The notes: generated from the sequence alone by a model not told the origin. A DNA stretch of 64,000 nt from Topomyia yanbarensis (GCF_030247195.1 NC_080671.1:32214343-32278342); one strand, 5' to 3'; shown: positions 1-11,370, counted from the stretch's first letter. Program-made: numbers and translations.

Positions 1-650
1 TTCTTACTATTACTAAAGTACAGTCAAAAATACAATTTTCTTTTTGAATATGATTCTAAACGCCATTTTAAATCGAAATGCTCTTAACAAAAATTTTCTA
101 AAATGTAGTAGTTCTCGAGATATTTTAACTTTTGTTTTAACAACACAATTATTTTGTTTTATTACGACCTTTTCATAAGTTAGTCGCGTTTCTCCTTCAA
201 CAATAATAGGTTTTTCAAAAGGCCCGTAAACTTTCCTGCAACTTTCTCTTTGACATCAAGGCGATATTGTGAAACATTTTAAAGTTACATGAAAACAACC
301 AACATATGATTCAGCTATATAGTTTAATCAACAGACCCTATGGTTGAAATATATTTTGGTTGCTTTCATGTAACTTTCAAATGGTTTACAATATCGCCTT
401 GATATCAAAGAGAAAGTTCAACGAAAGTTTACGGGCCTTTTGAAAAACCTATTATTGTTGATGGAGAAACGCGACTAACTTATGAAAAGGTCGTAATAAA
501 ACAAAATAATTGTGTTGTTAAAACAAAAGTTAAAATATCTCGAGAACTACTACATTTTAGAATTTTTTTGTTAAGAGCATTTCGATTTAAAATGGCGTTT
601 AGAATCATATTCAAAAAGAAAATTGCATTTTTGACTGCAAATAGTAAGAA
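1..650. repeat. Long foldback element, arms ~300 bp
   Basis: Bases 1-300 and 358-650 are near-perfect reverse complements around a ~57 bp partly paired loop. The left arm starts TTCTTACTATT and the right arm ends AATAGTAAGAA. Differences are scattered single bases and small indels. The arms contain the phrase AAAATATCTCGAGAACTA. No transposase or other coding capacity is visible. The element may begin before the window, so its true outer end is unknown. If transcribed it would fold into a long hairpin RNA. Confidence 0.9.
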
Positions 651-1060
651 TTATAAACAAATGTCAGAAGTTGTTGTTAGGAAAACTTATTTATTGAAAG
701 CTTCTCCATGATCCAAATACACTAAAAAGATTGCTTTTACGTCTTTAAAACGATAAACATTAAATTTTTGACATTTTTTGATGGGGTAACGCGAATAACT
801 TTTAAAAAGAGTAACTACACGAATTAATTGTTTTTGAAGTAGCAAAATTTCAAATATCTCGAAAACTATCGCATTTTGGAAGATTTTTGTTAAATGCATT
901 TTGATTTTAAATGACGCTTAGAATTATATTCTGTAATAAAGTTACAATTTTGTATGTCAAGTAGTATGAAATTTAAAAACATGTACGAAGTTATTGTTAG
1001 AAAAACTTTTTTACCGATTTTTTCTCCATCATGCAATCACAATCAAAATGTTTCTTTTCT
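651..1060. repeat. Diverged tandem copy of the foldback arm
   Basis: This stretch repeats the right arm of the preceding foldback in the same orientation at ~319 bp period. GAGAAACGCGACTAACTT near 464 recurs as GGGTAACGCGAATAACTT near 783. GTCAGAAGTTGTTGTTAGG near 664 recurs as GTACGAAGTTATTGTTAG near 980. Divergence is higher than between the two foldback arms, so the tandem step is older. A short open frame on the minus strand here (687-899) follows the repeat and is not a gene. Confidence 0.75.
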
Positions 1061-1500
1061 CTTTAGGTTTTTGGTAACAAAATATAAAAAATTTAAAAAA
1101 ATGGGTTTTTTCGCAATTTAAATTTTTATCATAAATTTTTGTTTTTTTAAAAAATGATACATTTTTTTCAGTGCATATTTTTTTCGGACAGAAGTATTCA
1201 TTCCCTGTAACTTGTTCTCAGATAGTTTTGCTGTATAAAATACAGTAATCGAACAAAAAAAAAATGAAATTCATACACGTAGAAACGCTTACGCCCTTTT
1301 GAAAAATTACTCTTGTATCAAAATATTCCAATTGCCAGAGAATATCATGGAGATTCATACAGCGAACACACCTGCAAAGTTTCGTTCGAATCGACGATGG
1401 TCATATTTTGCGGTCGGCCGGTTTCTCATGGAATCCCTCAAATGCGAATCATCTGAGTCTGCGGCACGCCTGGACAAACGTAAAGTGACTTAGTACTTTA
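1061..1500. other. AT-rich stretch, nothing recognised
   Basis: A and T runs dominate up to about 1,270, followed by ~200 bp of mixed sequence. I see no repeat ends, coding motif or RNA gene here. Confidence 0.4.
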
Positions 1501-1625
1501 TGTTGTCAAACATTTGAGCAAGGGTGTATTGTTTTTTTTGTAGATACCCGAGATATCGCTCAGAACAAGTCAGTTGCTTCAGGCGTTCACATATGTTGTG
1601 TAAACGGTTTGTATTTATCGTGTAA
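1500..1625. repeat. Fragment of foldback family F1
   Basis: The core around 1,550-1,605 (CAGTTGCTTCAGGCGTTCAC and flanks) matches, with divergence, the module at 26,370-26,515 and at 39,640-39,700. F1 is my label for a family also seen at 11,960, 17,195 and 52,200. It abuts the Gag remnant on its right. Confidence 0.5.
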
Positions 1626-1639
1626 CTGGCCCGGTGTGC

Positions 1640-2304
1640 ATTACTGCTCTTTGAGCACATGAGTTGCAGCAGTAGGTATTTATGTGACCCAGCTGTTTGC
1701 AATTAGTGCAGCTCATCACTTAAGGCACATACATGCGTACCGGAAGGCGCAGCTTGTTCAGCAGTACAAAATTTGGTAGAGCAGCACCTTCGAATGTCAC
1801 TTAAAATGATTTCGAAGGAGCGATAACTTTTGCCTCACTTGTGTCTGATGCTGTGTTAAGCTGTTGAACTTTAAGTGTTTTAACCTGAGAAAGGCTGGAG
1901 GTTTTAAAAATGACCGTAATATTATTCAGGTCATTGGCCGTTAAGGATTCTTCGGATACAACGCCATCTATCTCGATGACGTTAGCCGGAATGTGCACAC
2001 GGTATTCGATGTTAAATCGTAGTACATTCAGAATTATGTTAGCCTGTTTCCTGTCCGAAAGGACGATGTGAAGTCTCTTCGCATTCATCTTTGTAATTTG
2101 ACTCACACTAGTAAAACTAGAAATCAGGGTTTCACTTATCTGAACTACTCTTAGAGGTTTTCCTTTGAGTCGTAATAAAAGTATTAAACTATCGCGTAGT
2201 ATTATAGTTGGGACGGACATTTTTGTTACCGGTACCACTACTACTAACACCAATCCTGTATCAGGACATGTATTAGAATCCGTACAAGAACCCAGAGGAA
2301 TCAA
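1640..2304 (-). pseudogene. Gag-like ORF1 remnant of a non-LTR retrotransposon
   Basis: A 167-codon open frame (2,304-1,801) carries the block RVHIPANVIEIDGVV followed by VKTLKVQQL and PSKSF, the pattern of ORF1 (Gag) proteins in mosquito LOA/Jockey-type elements. Downstream the frame continues as TFEGAALPNFVLLNKLRLPV, then meets a stop. It then shows a CCHC zinc knuckle, CTNCKQLGHINTYC, encoded at about 1,665-1,712. ORF1 proteins bind the element RNA in the cytoplasm and help form the transposition particle; that role is family knowledge. Only one knuckle is visible and the frame is broken, so this copy is dead. The upstream start is arbitrary because the N-terminal half does not align well. 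Three other Gag scraps in the window share the IDGVV block. Confidence 0.8.
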
Positions 2305-2880
2305 GAGGAGCAGTGGAAAAGTGAAGTTCTAATAAGACTTGAATTTTCAGTAGTGCATCGATATATTCATGTGGCTTATTCAAGGCAGAGATGACGATAT
2401 CATGGCAGAAATCAGGGGTAACCAAGAAAAATTTAAAAGAAATATGAATATAAAAAATGAGAGGAAATAATAAATAAAAACAGACATCTTATCTGTTCTG
2501 CTGCTTACTCAAAAAATCAACGCCACAAGCACAAATTCTGTTCAATCAGCGTCGCTCAACACCGATACAAATGCCGCGCTGCAGTGACCGATGACCGCCA
2601 AAACCTACCACCACTGTCTGGTGAACGTCTCCTTCACTGTGTCGCCGTCGAAATTGTTTTCGCTACGACGAATGATGACCGCCACAAACACTAGCACTGC
2701 TGGGCGTGAGCACCGCTCACCGCACACTTGCTTGAGCTGTATGCATAAAACGATCAACAACCAGCACAAATCAATCCCGAAAGTGCGGAAAAACACCACC
2801 ACTACACCACGCCGCTGTCTTAATCACCCTTGACGTTCGATGGCCACCTGATCACTACCAATGCTGGGCGCGAGCCCTTG
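2305..2880 (-). other. Non-coding sequence between two retrotransposon fragments
   Basis: On the minus strand this lies between the end of a Pol remnant and the start of the Gag frame. It is GC-richer at 2,530-2,880 and could be the untranslated leader of the Gag-bearing copy or a Pol 3' tail. There is no open frame with recognisable motifs and no clear boundary. Confidence 0.35.
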
Positions 2881-3740
2881 TCACCGCGTTCCACAACGAC
2901 CACCTTTGGAGCCGTTCCAACTGTGCGTAGTCAATAATAACAGAAAAGTACACTCGATCTTCAAACAGGGAATGTGATCGCGGATCGCTGAAACGTTGTT
3001 TGATCTTACTCGAGCCCGAAGGGGATTCAATAACTGAGACCTGACACACGACCAGATAATATGCTCGATGTCGCGATAACTATAACGATGCCGGCAGATG
3101 GTTACAAGTCCAATACGCCAAAAAAACGTATCCAATGTGTAGTGATTTGACATGATTCTGGGCATCTCATATGAAATTTGTACCATTCCACATCTAGCTC
3201 ACTAGGCCAAGGTTTTGTCATTACCTCCGGAATAGTAGAGTGCAAACATCGCCGAAATTTCCCATTGTGAACTCTTGTCGACTCGTGGAGATATAGTCCG
3301 TCAGTGTAGAATATTTCATTGGAGTCGACTTCTAGGAATTTATTATAAGATATCGGAAATTACTTGCGGGCGTATATGATACGGGAAACAATGAATCTCT
3401 CCCTTCGTGGATATGACTATGAATATACTTGAATAAAAGTATCTAAGAAACTAACACGGTTCGGCTCGTACAAAGATGAAAGGGTATTGTGTGCAATGCA
3501 GTCCAAATATAAAAACATAAATCGGGTTTGAGAATTGAGCTCGACAAGATTTCAAAGCTCATCGTTTGAATCGGGAGCATGCAATCCACTGCAATGCGCC
3601 AACAATGATACTGAATTCGCTCCAGTTTCATGAAGCGTGTATATTCGCAGTAGAGCGAAACCAGAAATACCCGTACTCCATGAAATGTTTCTTCCTTTAC
3701 GTCCGCACAATAGCAAAGGATGTTTGCTCTTGTGGGTCAT
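2881..3740 (-). pseudogene. Pol C-terminal remnant (RNase H region) of LOA-like element
   Basis: Reading leftward, broken frames give LERIQYHCWRIAVDCML (about 3,625-3,575), typical of the region after the reverse transcriptase in mosquito elements. Next comes FYTDGLYL at about 3,310-3,286, which aligns with the first catalytic motif of retroelement RNase H (YTDGS). Last is HYTLDTFFWRIGLV with RDIEHIIWSC at about 3,130-3,040, the Cys/His C-terminal module also seen at 8,870-9,100 and 13,465-13,785. Frameshifts and stops separate the three blocks. The functional protein would reverse-transcribe and degrade the RNA strand; this copy cannot. Orientation matches the neighbouring Gag fragments at 1,640-2,304 and 3,969-4,169, but the order (Pol before one Gag, after another) implies at least two insertions. 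Confidence 0.78.
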
Positions 3741-3968
3741 GAGAATCAGACTCGTTAGTTTGTAACTTGGACAAAGGACTTGACGTTATTTCATGATAAA
3801 CCTCCCAGTAAATAAATTTTTCAGTATTTTTCTGTAGGAATCATCCTCATGTTCCTCCTAACATATGACACAGTGTTTTTCTGCTACAGGTACAATTGAA
3901 TTAATTCATAACGTACGGCGCAAACAAGTGGACAGGAATACAAAGCCTTCTCATCATAACGTGGAAGT

Positions 3969-4169
3969 TTAGAATCGGCATATCTCGTCTCGCATCAGAT
4001 GCTCGCAAGTGAGGCCCGTTTCGGCAACTACGCCATCTATCCCCACGTCACGGGCTGGGACGTAGACGCGGAACTTTGTCATAAAGCGACCAGCACAAGC
4101 AATCGCATTCGCTTGCTTCAGGTTACTAACCACAACGGGGCTAGGTCGGACCTTGCTGATCATGATCAC
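3969..4169 (-). pseudogene. Gag-like ORF1 scrap
   Basis: A 66-codon frame contains FRVYVPARDVGIDGVVAE and GLTCEHL, matching the conserved block of the Gag remnant at 1,801-2,304 (HIPANVIEIDGVVSE, SLTANDL). About 60 residues of similarity remain and the zinc knuckles are absent. It is a fragment of a non-LTR retrotransposon ORF1, on the same strand as the Pol remnant to its left. Confidence 0.7.
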
Positions 4170-4189
4170 TGCTGAGTAGTATGTTATTA

Positions 4190-4994
4190 GGTCTCGAGAA
4201 AGGTTTAAAATGTTTTTCTTTATATTTTTTTGGTTCCAAATTACACCGCTATGGAAAAAAGGATTAATTTTGATACAGTGATAACAAGTTCGCTAACTAG
4301 CTAGCTAGGAATTTTGCTACCTTTTATCCATGACGGAGTCAGGAGGATAGTTATTATTAACACCGTCTTGTGAAACCGATCCTAGTGCACTCCGCGGAAA
4401 TAAACATTTAGCTAGAAAATAAGGGGAAATATAATCCTTTTCCTTTCCTTTCCCGATCCTTTACAGCGAAATCCGGCATAATGGTACCAAAGCATAGAGT
4501 ACGGCTAAACTCGCAAAACATTCTAATGGGAACAGTGCTAGGGTGAGCATAAATTGCTGAAAATTTAATCTGTGCTGTGACTCGAATGGTAACAGCTACA
4601 GAGCCAAAAATTATATCACGAATTTTTTTTTAACTTTTTTGATTTAATTTTCAATAAAAAACTTCCATCCTAAAAATCTATTTCTATCCTCACAATTCAC
4701 TATTTTGCGCCATACAAATACAAGTTTACTTGGAGCACAAAAGTAACTTACTGGAAAATAGGTAAAACTTACTTACATTATGCACAAACATGTAAGAGTT
4801 ACTGAGAGAAAATTGCGTCTTGCTATTTTATTTGCGACCATCTAAGGACAGAACACATGGTTCGTCCAAAAAATTACTACCCTTGCTTATGTTTCATATA
4901 GAATCCCTTCCTTAGAAACAGCGCCTAGCCATTTTTAGCGGCTTGACTATATGCCAGAAACCCCAACGGTAAACCATTGTGGGACTCTCATTTT
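4190..4994. other. AT-rich, no gene seen
   Basis: Mixed AT-rich sequence without recognised coding motifs. The right part (4,900-4,994) may be internal sequence downstream of the LTR described next, but I cannot assign it. Confidence 0.35.
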
Positions 4995-6114
4995 GCAGTA
5001 AATTTGATTCTTGTATCTACTACATCTCGAGTACAATTCAGCACAATGCACTCTACAGTGATCTAACGAGCTCCTCTCTTTTTTTATATACTAAGTCGGT
5101 GTTCGTTCTTATATAGATAAAGATTCCACAGCAATACCGAATACAGGCGTACCCGTCGCCACAAACTTATTATGTCGCCGCACAGCTAATGTTATCCTCA
5201 CAGTGACCTGGGACCATCTTCCCACAGTAACTTCACCTAGTGACTAGAAGAAAATATCTTTCTAATCACTGCGTGATGTGCCTGTATCAGATCAGATTTG
5301 CCTGCTCCTTTTCTTTGCACACCATGGCTCCTTACCCTTCTGGACACTATAGTTTCTCTGAAGCTACTGCCTCTTCACGTTCGCCAGCAAATTATTAATC
5401 ACGGCATTAGAAGTGACTCGTGGGCCTACTAAATGTAAAATAGTTAGGTAACTAAGTCGTTCGCTCGTTCTTTTATAGAAAGGCTTGCAGCAATCCAAAT
5501 ATATGCTTGATTTGCGTTGCGTTGCGTTGCGTAAGCACGGTATATTTCGTAGATTGCAGACTGATGACTCTCATTTCCAGCCAGACTACATGAGGAGCAT
5601 TGTTTGGGAATAATAATTGATCCAGTCCAAGCGAGAATTTCGCCGGAGAACCACTATTGCTGGTCACGACCATCTTTACCGTAGCTTGGGATATGAGAAA
5701 GGAAGTGTTGATGTGGTACTTACTTAACGGAAGGCCCCGACTCAGTGACGCTCCCATAAGTACCACGGATTGGGTAGTGGGTGGGTTGTTAGTCAGGATT
5801 CGCCTCAAGCAAGCGATGCCACTGAGAATTTATTTTCGTGCATAAGAAGTTTGAATAGTTTATTGACTAGGATACGTAAATGTTTGCGATGCGAAGGTGT
5901 TTAACCTCTGGATAACCGTTTATCGAGAGTTTGTTTCTTCGAAAACAACTTAAACTCCGGACAGCCGGCTGTCGGGAGTGTTGTCGACAATATAAAATGG
6001 ACCATAAATTGATTTAATTTAATTGATTTATTGCGTGACGCAAATCCCTTAAAACTAAAACTCAATCCGAATATATGCTTGATTTAGGTCACAAACTAAT
6101 TATGTCGGCACACA
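4995..6114 (-). mobile_element. Gutted LTR retrotransposon (two LTRs, ~205 bp inside), BEL-like
   Basis: On the minus strand two LTR-like copies lie in direct order. One starts at 6,114 (TGTGTGCCGACATAATTAG) and one at 5,184 (TGTGCGGCGACATAATAAG). Each has a TATA box ahead of AAGAACGA (CTATAAAAGAACGA near 5,480; CTATATAAGAACGA near 5,115) and then GACTTAGT. After the first copy comes TGGCGAACGTGAAG (about 5,391-5,377), resembling the tRNA-Arg primer-binding site of BEL/Pao elements. Between PBS and second LTR only ~205 bp remain, so gag and pol are deleted. A 548 bp retroposon interrupts the first LTR. The LTR ends are diverged, so exact borders are uncertain, and the BEL assignment rests only on the PBS. 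Confidence 0.5.
5515..6062 (-). mobile_element. (CGCAA)n-tailed retroposon, copy A, 5'-truncated
   Basis: The sense strand is minus. The 3' end (left) is a run of CGCAA pentamers after CCGTGCTTA. The insert is bounded by direct repeats CAATCCAAATATATGCTTGA.. at 5,492-5,514 and 6,063-6,085, with 22 of 23 bases identical, which reads as a target-site duplication. Copy B (28,171-29,077) is longer, so A is 5'-truncated, as expected of target-primed reverse transcription. A 111-codon minus-strand frame here is matched by one in copy B with scattered substitutions, but it has no known domain and lies across the 3' region of the repeat, so I do not call it a gene. Confidence 0.75.
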
Positions 6115-7380
6115 ATATATAATGAGACCCAATTTGAATGCTGCATCTGAAAAATTAAAAAAAAATGTTTTTATTTCCGCTAGTTATAAATAATTCGACA
6201 TTTAATTTCAAGATTTATTATTTTCGAACCAATAGTTACAAGTTATTCTATTCAGTACAACGAGAGTTATTTAGGTATATTTATATATTTTTCATCAAAA
6301 TTGCACTAGCGGTAGTTCCTGGCCCTTAACTATGCGGTTTCACGTCACCTCTTTTGCCTGATGCACCTTTGCCTTCTGCTGTGAATTAACGAGCTGTCTG
6401 CCTGCGGTACACAGCTCTAATGACACAATCATTTTTTTTCCGTTATGTATAATAATCGTAGTAATCTTTAATTACACAATTATTGTGCATTTTTTTCGCG
6501 CATATGTTGTAAAAATGTTATCATTTCATTTAGTACAACGGTAGTTTATTAGGTTAAAATTAACTGGGAAACTATTCCGGTCGAAAATGTTGAACGAAAC
6601 CCCTATATTGACACTATAGAACCATTTTGTCACAAAACGGTCACTTGTGTGATATATATCTCGTCATTGATATTTCTTGCTTCCTTCTAATTAAATCGGC
6701 TACTAGCTCATTGCCGTGAACATCATTCCAAAAACGTGTATTGCTTTTATTTTCACACTTTCTGATGAAAATTTCAATATAATTGGCTCTCACGGCAACT
6801 TCTCGAGACGAGAACGAATGCCGTAATTTTTAACATCATTATTTAAATTAGAAACAAAAATGCCGATGAAAAGGAAATTGCTTTCACTACGGAAAGTGCC
6901 AAGTTATAATTTATTGGATGGATGGGCGGTGCTTCAAATGCAATAATATATTCGCTCGCCTTTCGACTAGTACGGACCAATCATAGCACAAACTGCTCTT
7001 ACAAAATCTATTCTTGTTGATCTTTATAATAGTTTATAATTGATACAAAATAGTTACATATATTTCCGATTAGATAGTGCAGTACGACGGCAGTTATTAG
7101 CATTCAAAAACTGGGCAACTATTCCTGCAGAAAATTGTAAATCGGAGCCCCTGTATTGACACGCTAGCAGTATTCTACTTCAAATTAAATGGAAAACGTG
7201 GATCATATGAGGAAGTAGTAGATCATAAAACTTGACATTCTCCGATTCGAATGAATTCTTTTTCGCAAAAATATATACACTGAAAGAAAAGTGATTCTTT
7301 ACACAAAATAAAAAAATAACTCGCGACTTAACATGTCAAAAACCGGGTAACGAATAAATTCAGAAGTATGTATAGAAACT
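6115..7380. repeat. AT-rich region with a duplicated ~130 bp unit
   Basis: A unit at about 6,508-6,640 (AACTGGGAAACTATTCCGG ... CCCCTATATTGACAC) recurs diverged at about 7,045-7,170 (AACTGGGCAACTATTCCTG ... CCCCTGTATTGACAC), some 535 bp apart. A weaker partial match lies near 6,230-6,280 (AGTACAACGAGAGTTATT). No coding motif is present and the outer borders could not be defined. Confidence 0.5.
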
Positions 7381-8170
7381 ATCTTCATGGTTGGGTAGCA
7401 AACCGGAACAGAAAACGCACTATTCGGAGGCAAGCACAATTGGAACGGAGCGGAAGACACTAAAAATTACGTATCAGTTTCACGGGCCCGGATCATTCAA
7501 GTTTACATGCGAATATGCGAATGGCCTCACGGTTATAAAATCGAATTTATACATGCAAAATTACATACACGCTTGCAAACGCAACAAACACGTTGACATA
7601 CAAACACTCAAGCCCCTCGCGATATTCCACGCACACCTACGCCCACGATCTCACAAACAGGATAACACCCCGGTAAATAGGTGAACGTTTCAGCACTTAT
7701 AAAATCACAAACGCAGTTCTAGGAGTGAACCTACAAACGCTATTATTCGTGCGTTCATGAATCGGTTACTGGGTCCTCACCAATGAAAAAATGACACTCA
7801 AATCCACTAGACAACACGTTCCATGGTGACATGACCGGGAACTCTAGTGAACAGGCGCGAATATGCGAATAGACATCCGGTTACACAATTTATACACGCG
7901 TACGCAACATATAAACGCCCACGCGACCGAATAGGTTAACGTACAAACGCTCGAGCCTTTCGCGATGCAACACGTGATCGTGAAGTCCCTACGCTCGCAC
8001 ATATCTGAACCGTGCAATGAATAACACAATCAGAATCACAGCTCGCTGCAATTGGCCTTAACCAGTTTTTTAGTCGGCGATATTTCCCGTCTCGACTGCA
8101 ATTGTAGTGAGTGACGGGGAGCCCTTCCGAGACCCTAGTTCTACAGGTCCAGTAGAACAACCCTCGAAAA
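7380..8170 (+). mobile_element. CpG-rich dispersed repeat, copy 1 (5'-truncated)
   Basis: Shares monomers with 14,041-16,875, 56,510-59,469 and 62,800-64,000. Shared phrases are GGTTATAAAATCGAATTTAT, ACATACACG, AACGTACAAACGCTCGAGCC, and the closing block with GACGGGGAGCCCTTCCGAGA, ending CTCGAAAAAA. The strict shared 3' end followed by A residues suggests retroposition. CpG density is far above the surroundings. The open frames inside are not conserved between copies. Confidence 0.7.
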
Positions 8171-8450
8171 AATGAATATGATTCTAAATTTAATTGTAAA
8201 TTGAAATGCTCTTAATGCAAATTTCAAGATTTCTTGATTTTGTTTCAGCAGAAACAATTAATTCTGGAAATTACACCCTTTTAATAAGTTTTTCACGTTT
8301 CTCCATCGAATACTATCAACAGTCAAATGCTCTTCATGATAAACAAGTAAAATGTAAAGTTTTTGAAGTAATTACACCATGAAGAAGCCATCAGTAAAAG
8401 AAGTTTTTCTTCCAACAACTTCAAACATATTTTTAAAATTCAAGCGATTT
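8171..8450 (-). repeat. Arm of the foldback family seen at 1-1,060
   Basis: GAATATGATTCTAAA, GAAATGCTCTTAA and TTTTTCACGTTTCTCCATCGA match the left arm of the first foldback. CCAACAACTTCAAACATAT matches the reverse complement of the segment near 660-690. It starts immediately after the A-tail of the CpG-rich copy, so that copy probably inserted at this repeat's edge. Only one arm is present. Confidence 0.6.
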
Positions 8451-8869
8451 GCTTTTTAAATTTTCTTATTGAAAATAAATCCAAATTTCTTTTCAAATTA
8501 ACAAGTTCGTAACAAAAATCTTCCAAAACTTGGTCGTTTTCCAGTACGTTTATTTGATACGGCATTAACGAAAGCGTTTACTCCAGAGTAGTATTTTACA
8601 TAAAATTCTTGAGACCAAGACGAAATAGTAATTTGGCTAAAACTAACACTATAGTAATCCTCATTTTTTTTATTTCCACTTTTCTTGGATTCTTTTATTA
8701 CATTGAGATCTGATATTTTTTTAAATATTAGCATTATTTTCTGTTATTCATTAAATTTAATACAAAACAAGGATTTCCTGAAAATATTATTAGTTTATGA
8801 TTGGCCTAGGATGAGAGCATGAGAAGGTGACTATGATGAAAATTTGATAGATAAAATTATTGTTTTTAA
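8451..8869. other. AT-rich, nothing recognised
   Basis: Low GC sequence with a 78-codon minus-strand frame that has no recognisable motif. I see no repeat ends. Confidence 0.35.
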
Positions 8870-9100
8870 AAAAAAATATCAGATTATTTCCATATATACA
8901 GGGTCACGATAAGCCAAAATGTCTCGAAAGTGATCATGAATTGCTAGGACTGTTAAAGAACTTACTAATTGGGATCTGGCTTCACGAATTTCAGTGTACG
9001 ACCAAACAACATGCTCAATATCGTGCTCGGAAGCACAGTGATGACCCTCTGCGAGCCCAATATGGCGAAAATGCACATGTAATGTGATTTGTAAAGCCAA
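8870..9100 (-). pseudogene. LOA-like Pol C-terminal scrap
   Basis: A 73-codon frame reads HVHFRHIGLAEGHHCASEHD then IEHVVWSY, matching the C-terminal Cys/His module of the Pol remnants at 2,881-3,186 and 13,465-13,785 (RPIGLVDSGICACG, DIEHIVWAC). The two Cys positions after GLAEG and the final Cys (here Tyr) are partly lost. It is a dead 3' fragment of a non-LTR retrotransposon. No 3' UTR like that of the 12,560-13,798 copy follows it. Confidence 0.65.
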
Positions 9101-11000
9101 TAAACAACAAGCGTCCTATAAAATATTATTATATTGAAAGAGTAACAGTACCTTATCATTTATGTATTAACTATTTTTTACTTTCCGAAACTTAGACTTC
9201 TTCACTGCAACAATAACATACGTCTATTGAATAATACATTTTGATCAACCAGGTGTGGTGAATTAGTCAACAGAGCATAGTTTGGACTGAGAAGTTCCAT
9301 TTCAAACTCAACTCTCCGCTTCGGAATCCTCACGATTTAGAGACCCCGGACGCATATAAATCTTCATTAGGGCAGACCACAACCGTACCTCTTCGTGTAC
9401 CCCAGAAACGCACGCGCTGTTTATTTAATCGCCCTACTCCTCCTCACCCTTCACCTACTGTACACAATCTGACACAGTTGCAAAACGTAACACGATACAC
9501 GTATTGCGAAAATTGTCGTGCAGTTTACAACTCTGTGTGTCTCTGCCCTAAGGCGTCGGAATCCGTGCCCTCAGTGAGTGAGTGAGTGAGTTTTGTTTTT
9601 TGCTCCTTGCTTGTCGACGACGACAGAGCCACAGCAGCCACAACAATTCCCACAGTTCAGCTGATACCGTGCGCGTGTGTATGAGCCTGAGTGGTGGCGA
9701 TTAAAATCGTGGTCGCTTTTTATGCAATGGTTTTTTTTTCTTCTTCTATTCGCATAAAATTAACTGCTCTGCAACATGACTTTGCAACAGCCGCGAGGAG
9801 CGCTTCGTCACTCCAGGTGCCATGCGATGCGGAATTCTACAAGTTTGCCGATAAAATCATCATTTTCCTAGAGATAATCTGCGCGTGTGAAATGAAACGT
9901 TAAACCTATCGACTGTTTGAGTTGGCGCATAGTGACTTTGATGTTGCAGTTTCAGTTCCAACATTGTGCCAAGTCACTCTCTCCTAAAATTGCATCTCCC
10001 CCCGGGATTAAGTCGGTCGATTGGTTGCAGCTATCTAGTAAAAATCATTAGCCGCCTCGAATGCACGGGTAGTGGTTCAAAACAGTTTGCCCAGTGATCG
10101 TTAATTTTATTACCTGTCGACGGAACTCCGTGGGTTTTTTGTTTTCCTGGCGATAGAAAAAAAAAGTTCAACGCTCCATTATTGCTGCAATTCAGTGGGT
10201 CTTTATGACCCTTTTAACGATCGAATGACCCACTGTGTGCCGATGCAGGTCGCAGGCAATTAAAGCGATCGCGTTTATAGTCTTCCCCCCATTGGCCAAG
10301 TCAAACCTTTCCAAAGGGTTCCAAACCGGGGCAATTAATCTTCGGTTGTGTGTGGATAAAGACGACGCCGCCGGTCGACCGACCGATCGACCAACAGACC
10401 ACAAACCGTGGATAGCGCGAGCGAAGAAACGTGCCCACATTTTGTCAACGTTTCGCGATACCTTAATTTCCTACGATCACTTCCGCCATTGCTGGCGGTT
10501 GGTATCCGCGGTCGCGATGGTTTGCGATCGCTTAGGGTTTTGAGCATTACCGTTGGACGTCGTTCCGAGAGTCGTTTGCAGGTTATAAACCGTGCAAATG
10601 GGCTTTAAATAGCGTGTCGATGTACAAATATCGATTACCGAACCCTCTCATTGGATGGTGGAATTTTTTTCTCCCGTTTCATTGATCCCAAAGGTACCCG
10701 CTCGCTTCGGAGGGCAACGGTTAATGGCTTTCGGAGATTCCGATGGGGATAATAAGTTCAATGGATTAAACAGGTGAGATATGGAAACATAGTTGCTCTT
10801 GGGTTGAAGCCGAAAAACCTCACACAGCGGGAAAGGAAAAAAAGCATAAAGCTGTTTTATTGCAGTCCCGTGGTTTTCACTTTTAGTGAGTCTAATGCAT
10901 TTCAAGTTGATGTGATAGGTGTCAACGAAAGAGGAATGAGACGAAAGTTGACCTTATCTTCTCGAATGGGATAGAATAAAAAATGCTTGAAAGGGAAATT
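9101..11000. other. Calm, GC-richer single-copy-looking block
   Basis: From about 9,300 to 10,980 I see no match to other parts of the window and no repeat ends. GC and CpG content are higher than the neighbours. A TATA-like CATATAAATC lies near 9,353. A GTGA repeat (GTGAGTGAGTGAGTGAG) lies near 9,573-9,590. A good splice-donor consensus CAG|GTGAGA lies at about 10,773. None of the short frames looks coding. It could be a promoter or untranslated exon, or a conserved non-coding element; I cannot tell which. Confidence 0.3.
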
Positions 11001-11370
11001 TACTGACGTTGTTGTGTAACACGAGATCGAATAATCAAACGTTGACAAAACAAGCGCAGCATAGCTCAAACATCGGGGGTATGCTCACATTCTAAAATTC
11101 CAATTTATTTCGTTGGAATCTTGATTTAATTTTTCAGAAAATGGTTTAAATTCAGCCAGAATTGAAAAAAATGTCGATTTTATGAAAAGGAAAAATGTAT
11201 GAGAGCTCTTAATAACCATAATGAACCAATCAATAATTAATGTGATTTTTTTGTCTTAAATTGAATACTGGATATTTATTCATGTATTTACAATATTTGC
11301 TGCTATTAAATGTTCTGTAGATGTTTTCCTTCTTTTCGACATGAGCTGTTCTTTCTATACATTCGTTTAA

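Noticed and set aside
5473..5808. 111-codon frame similar to the one at 28,117-28,467, as a possible conserved gene
   Set aside because: The two frames match because both lie on the same retroposon 3' region. Indels shift the frame between copies, there is no domain, and the nucleotide match extends beyond the frame.
9353..9363. Core promoter from the TATA-like CATATAAATC
   Set aside because: No convincing initiator at the right distance and no downstream exon. AT-rich DNA gives many such words.
10200..10610. Overlapping open frames on both strands
   Set aside because: Four overlapping frames in a GC-raised stretch, with none showing motifs; typical of chance openings.
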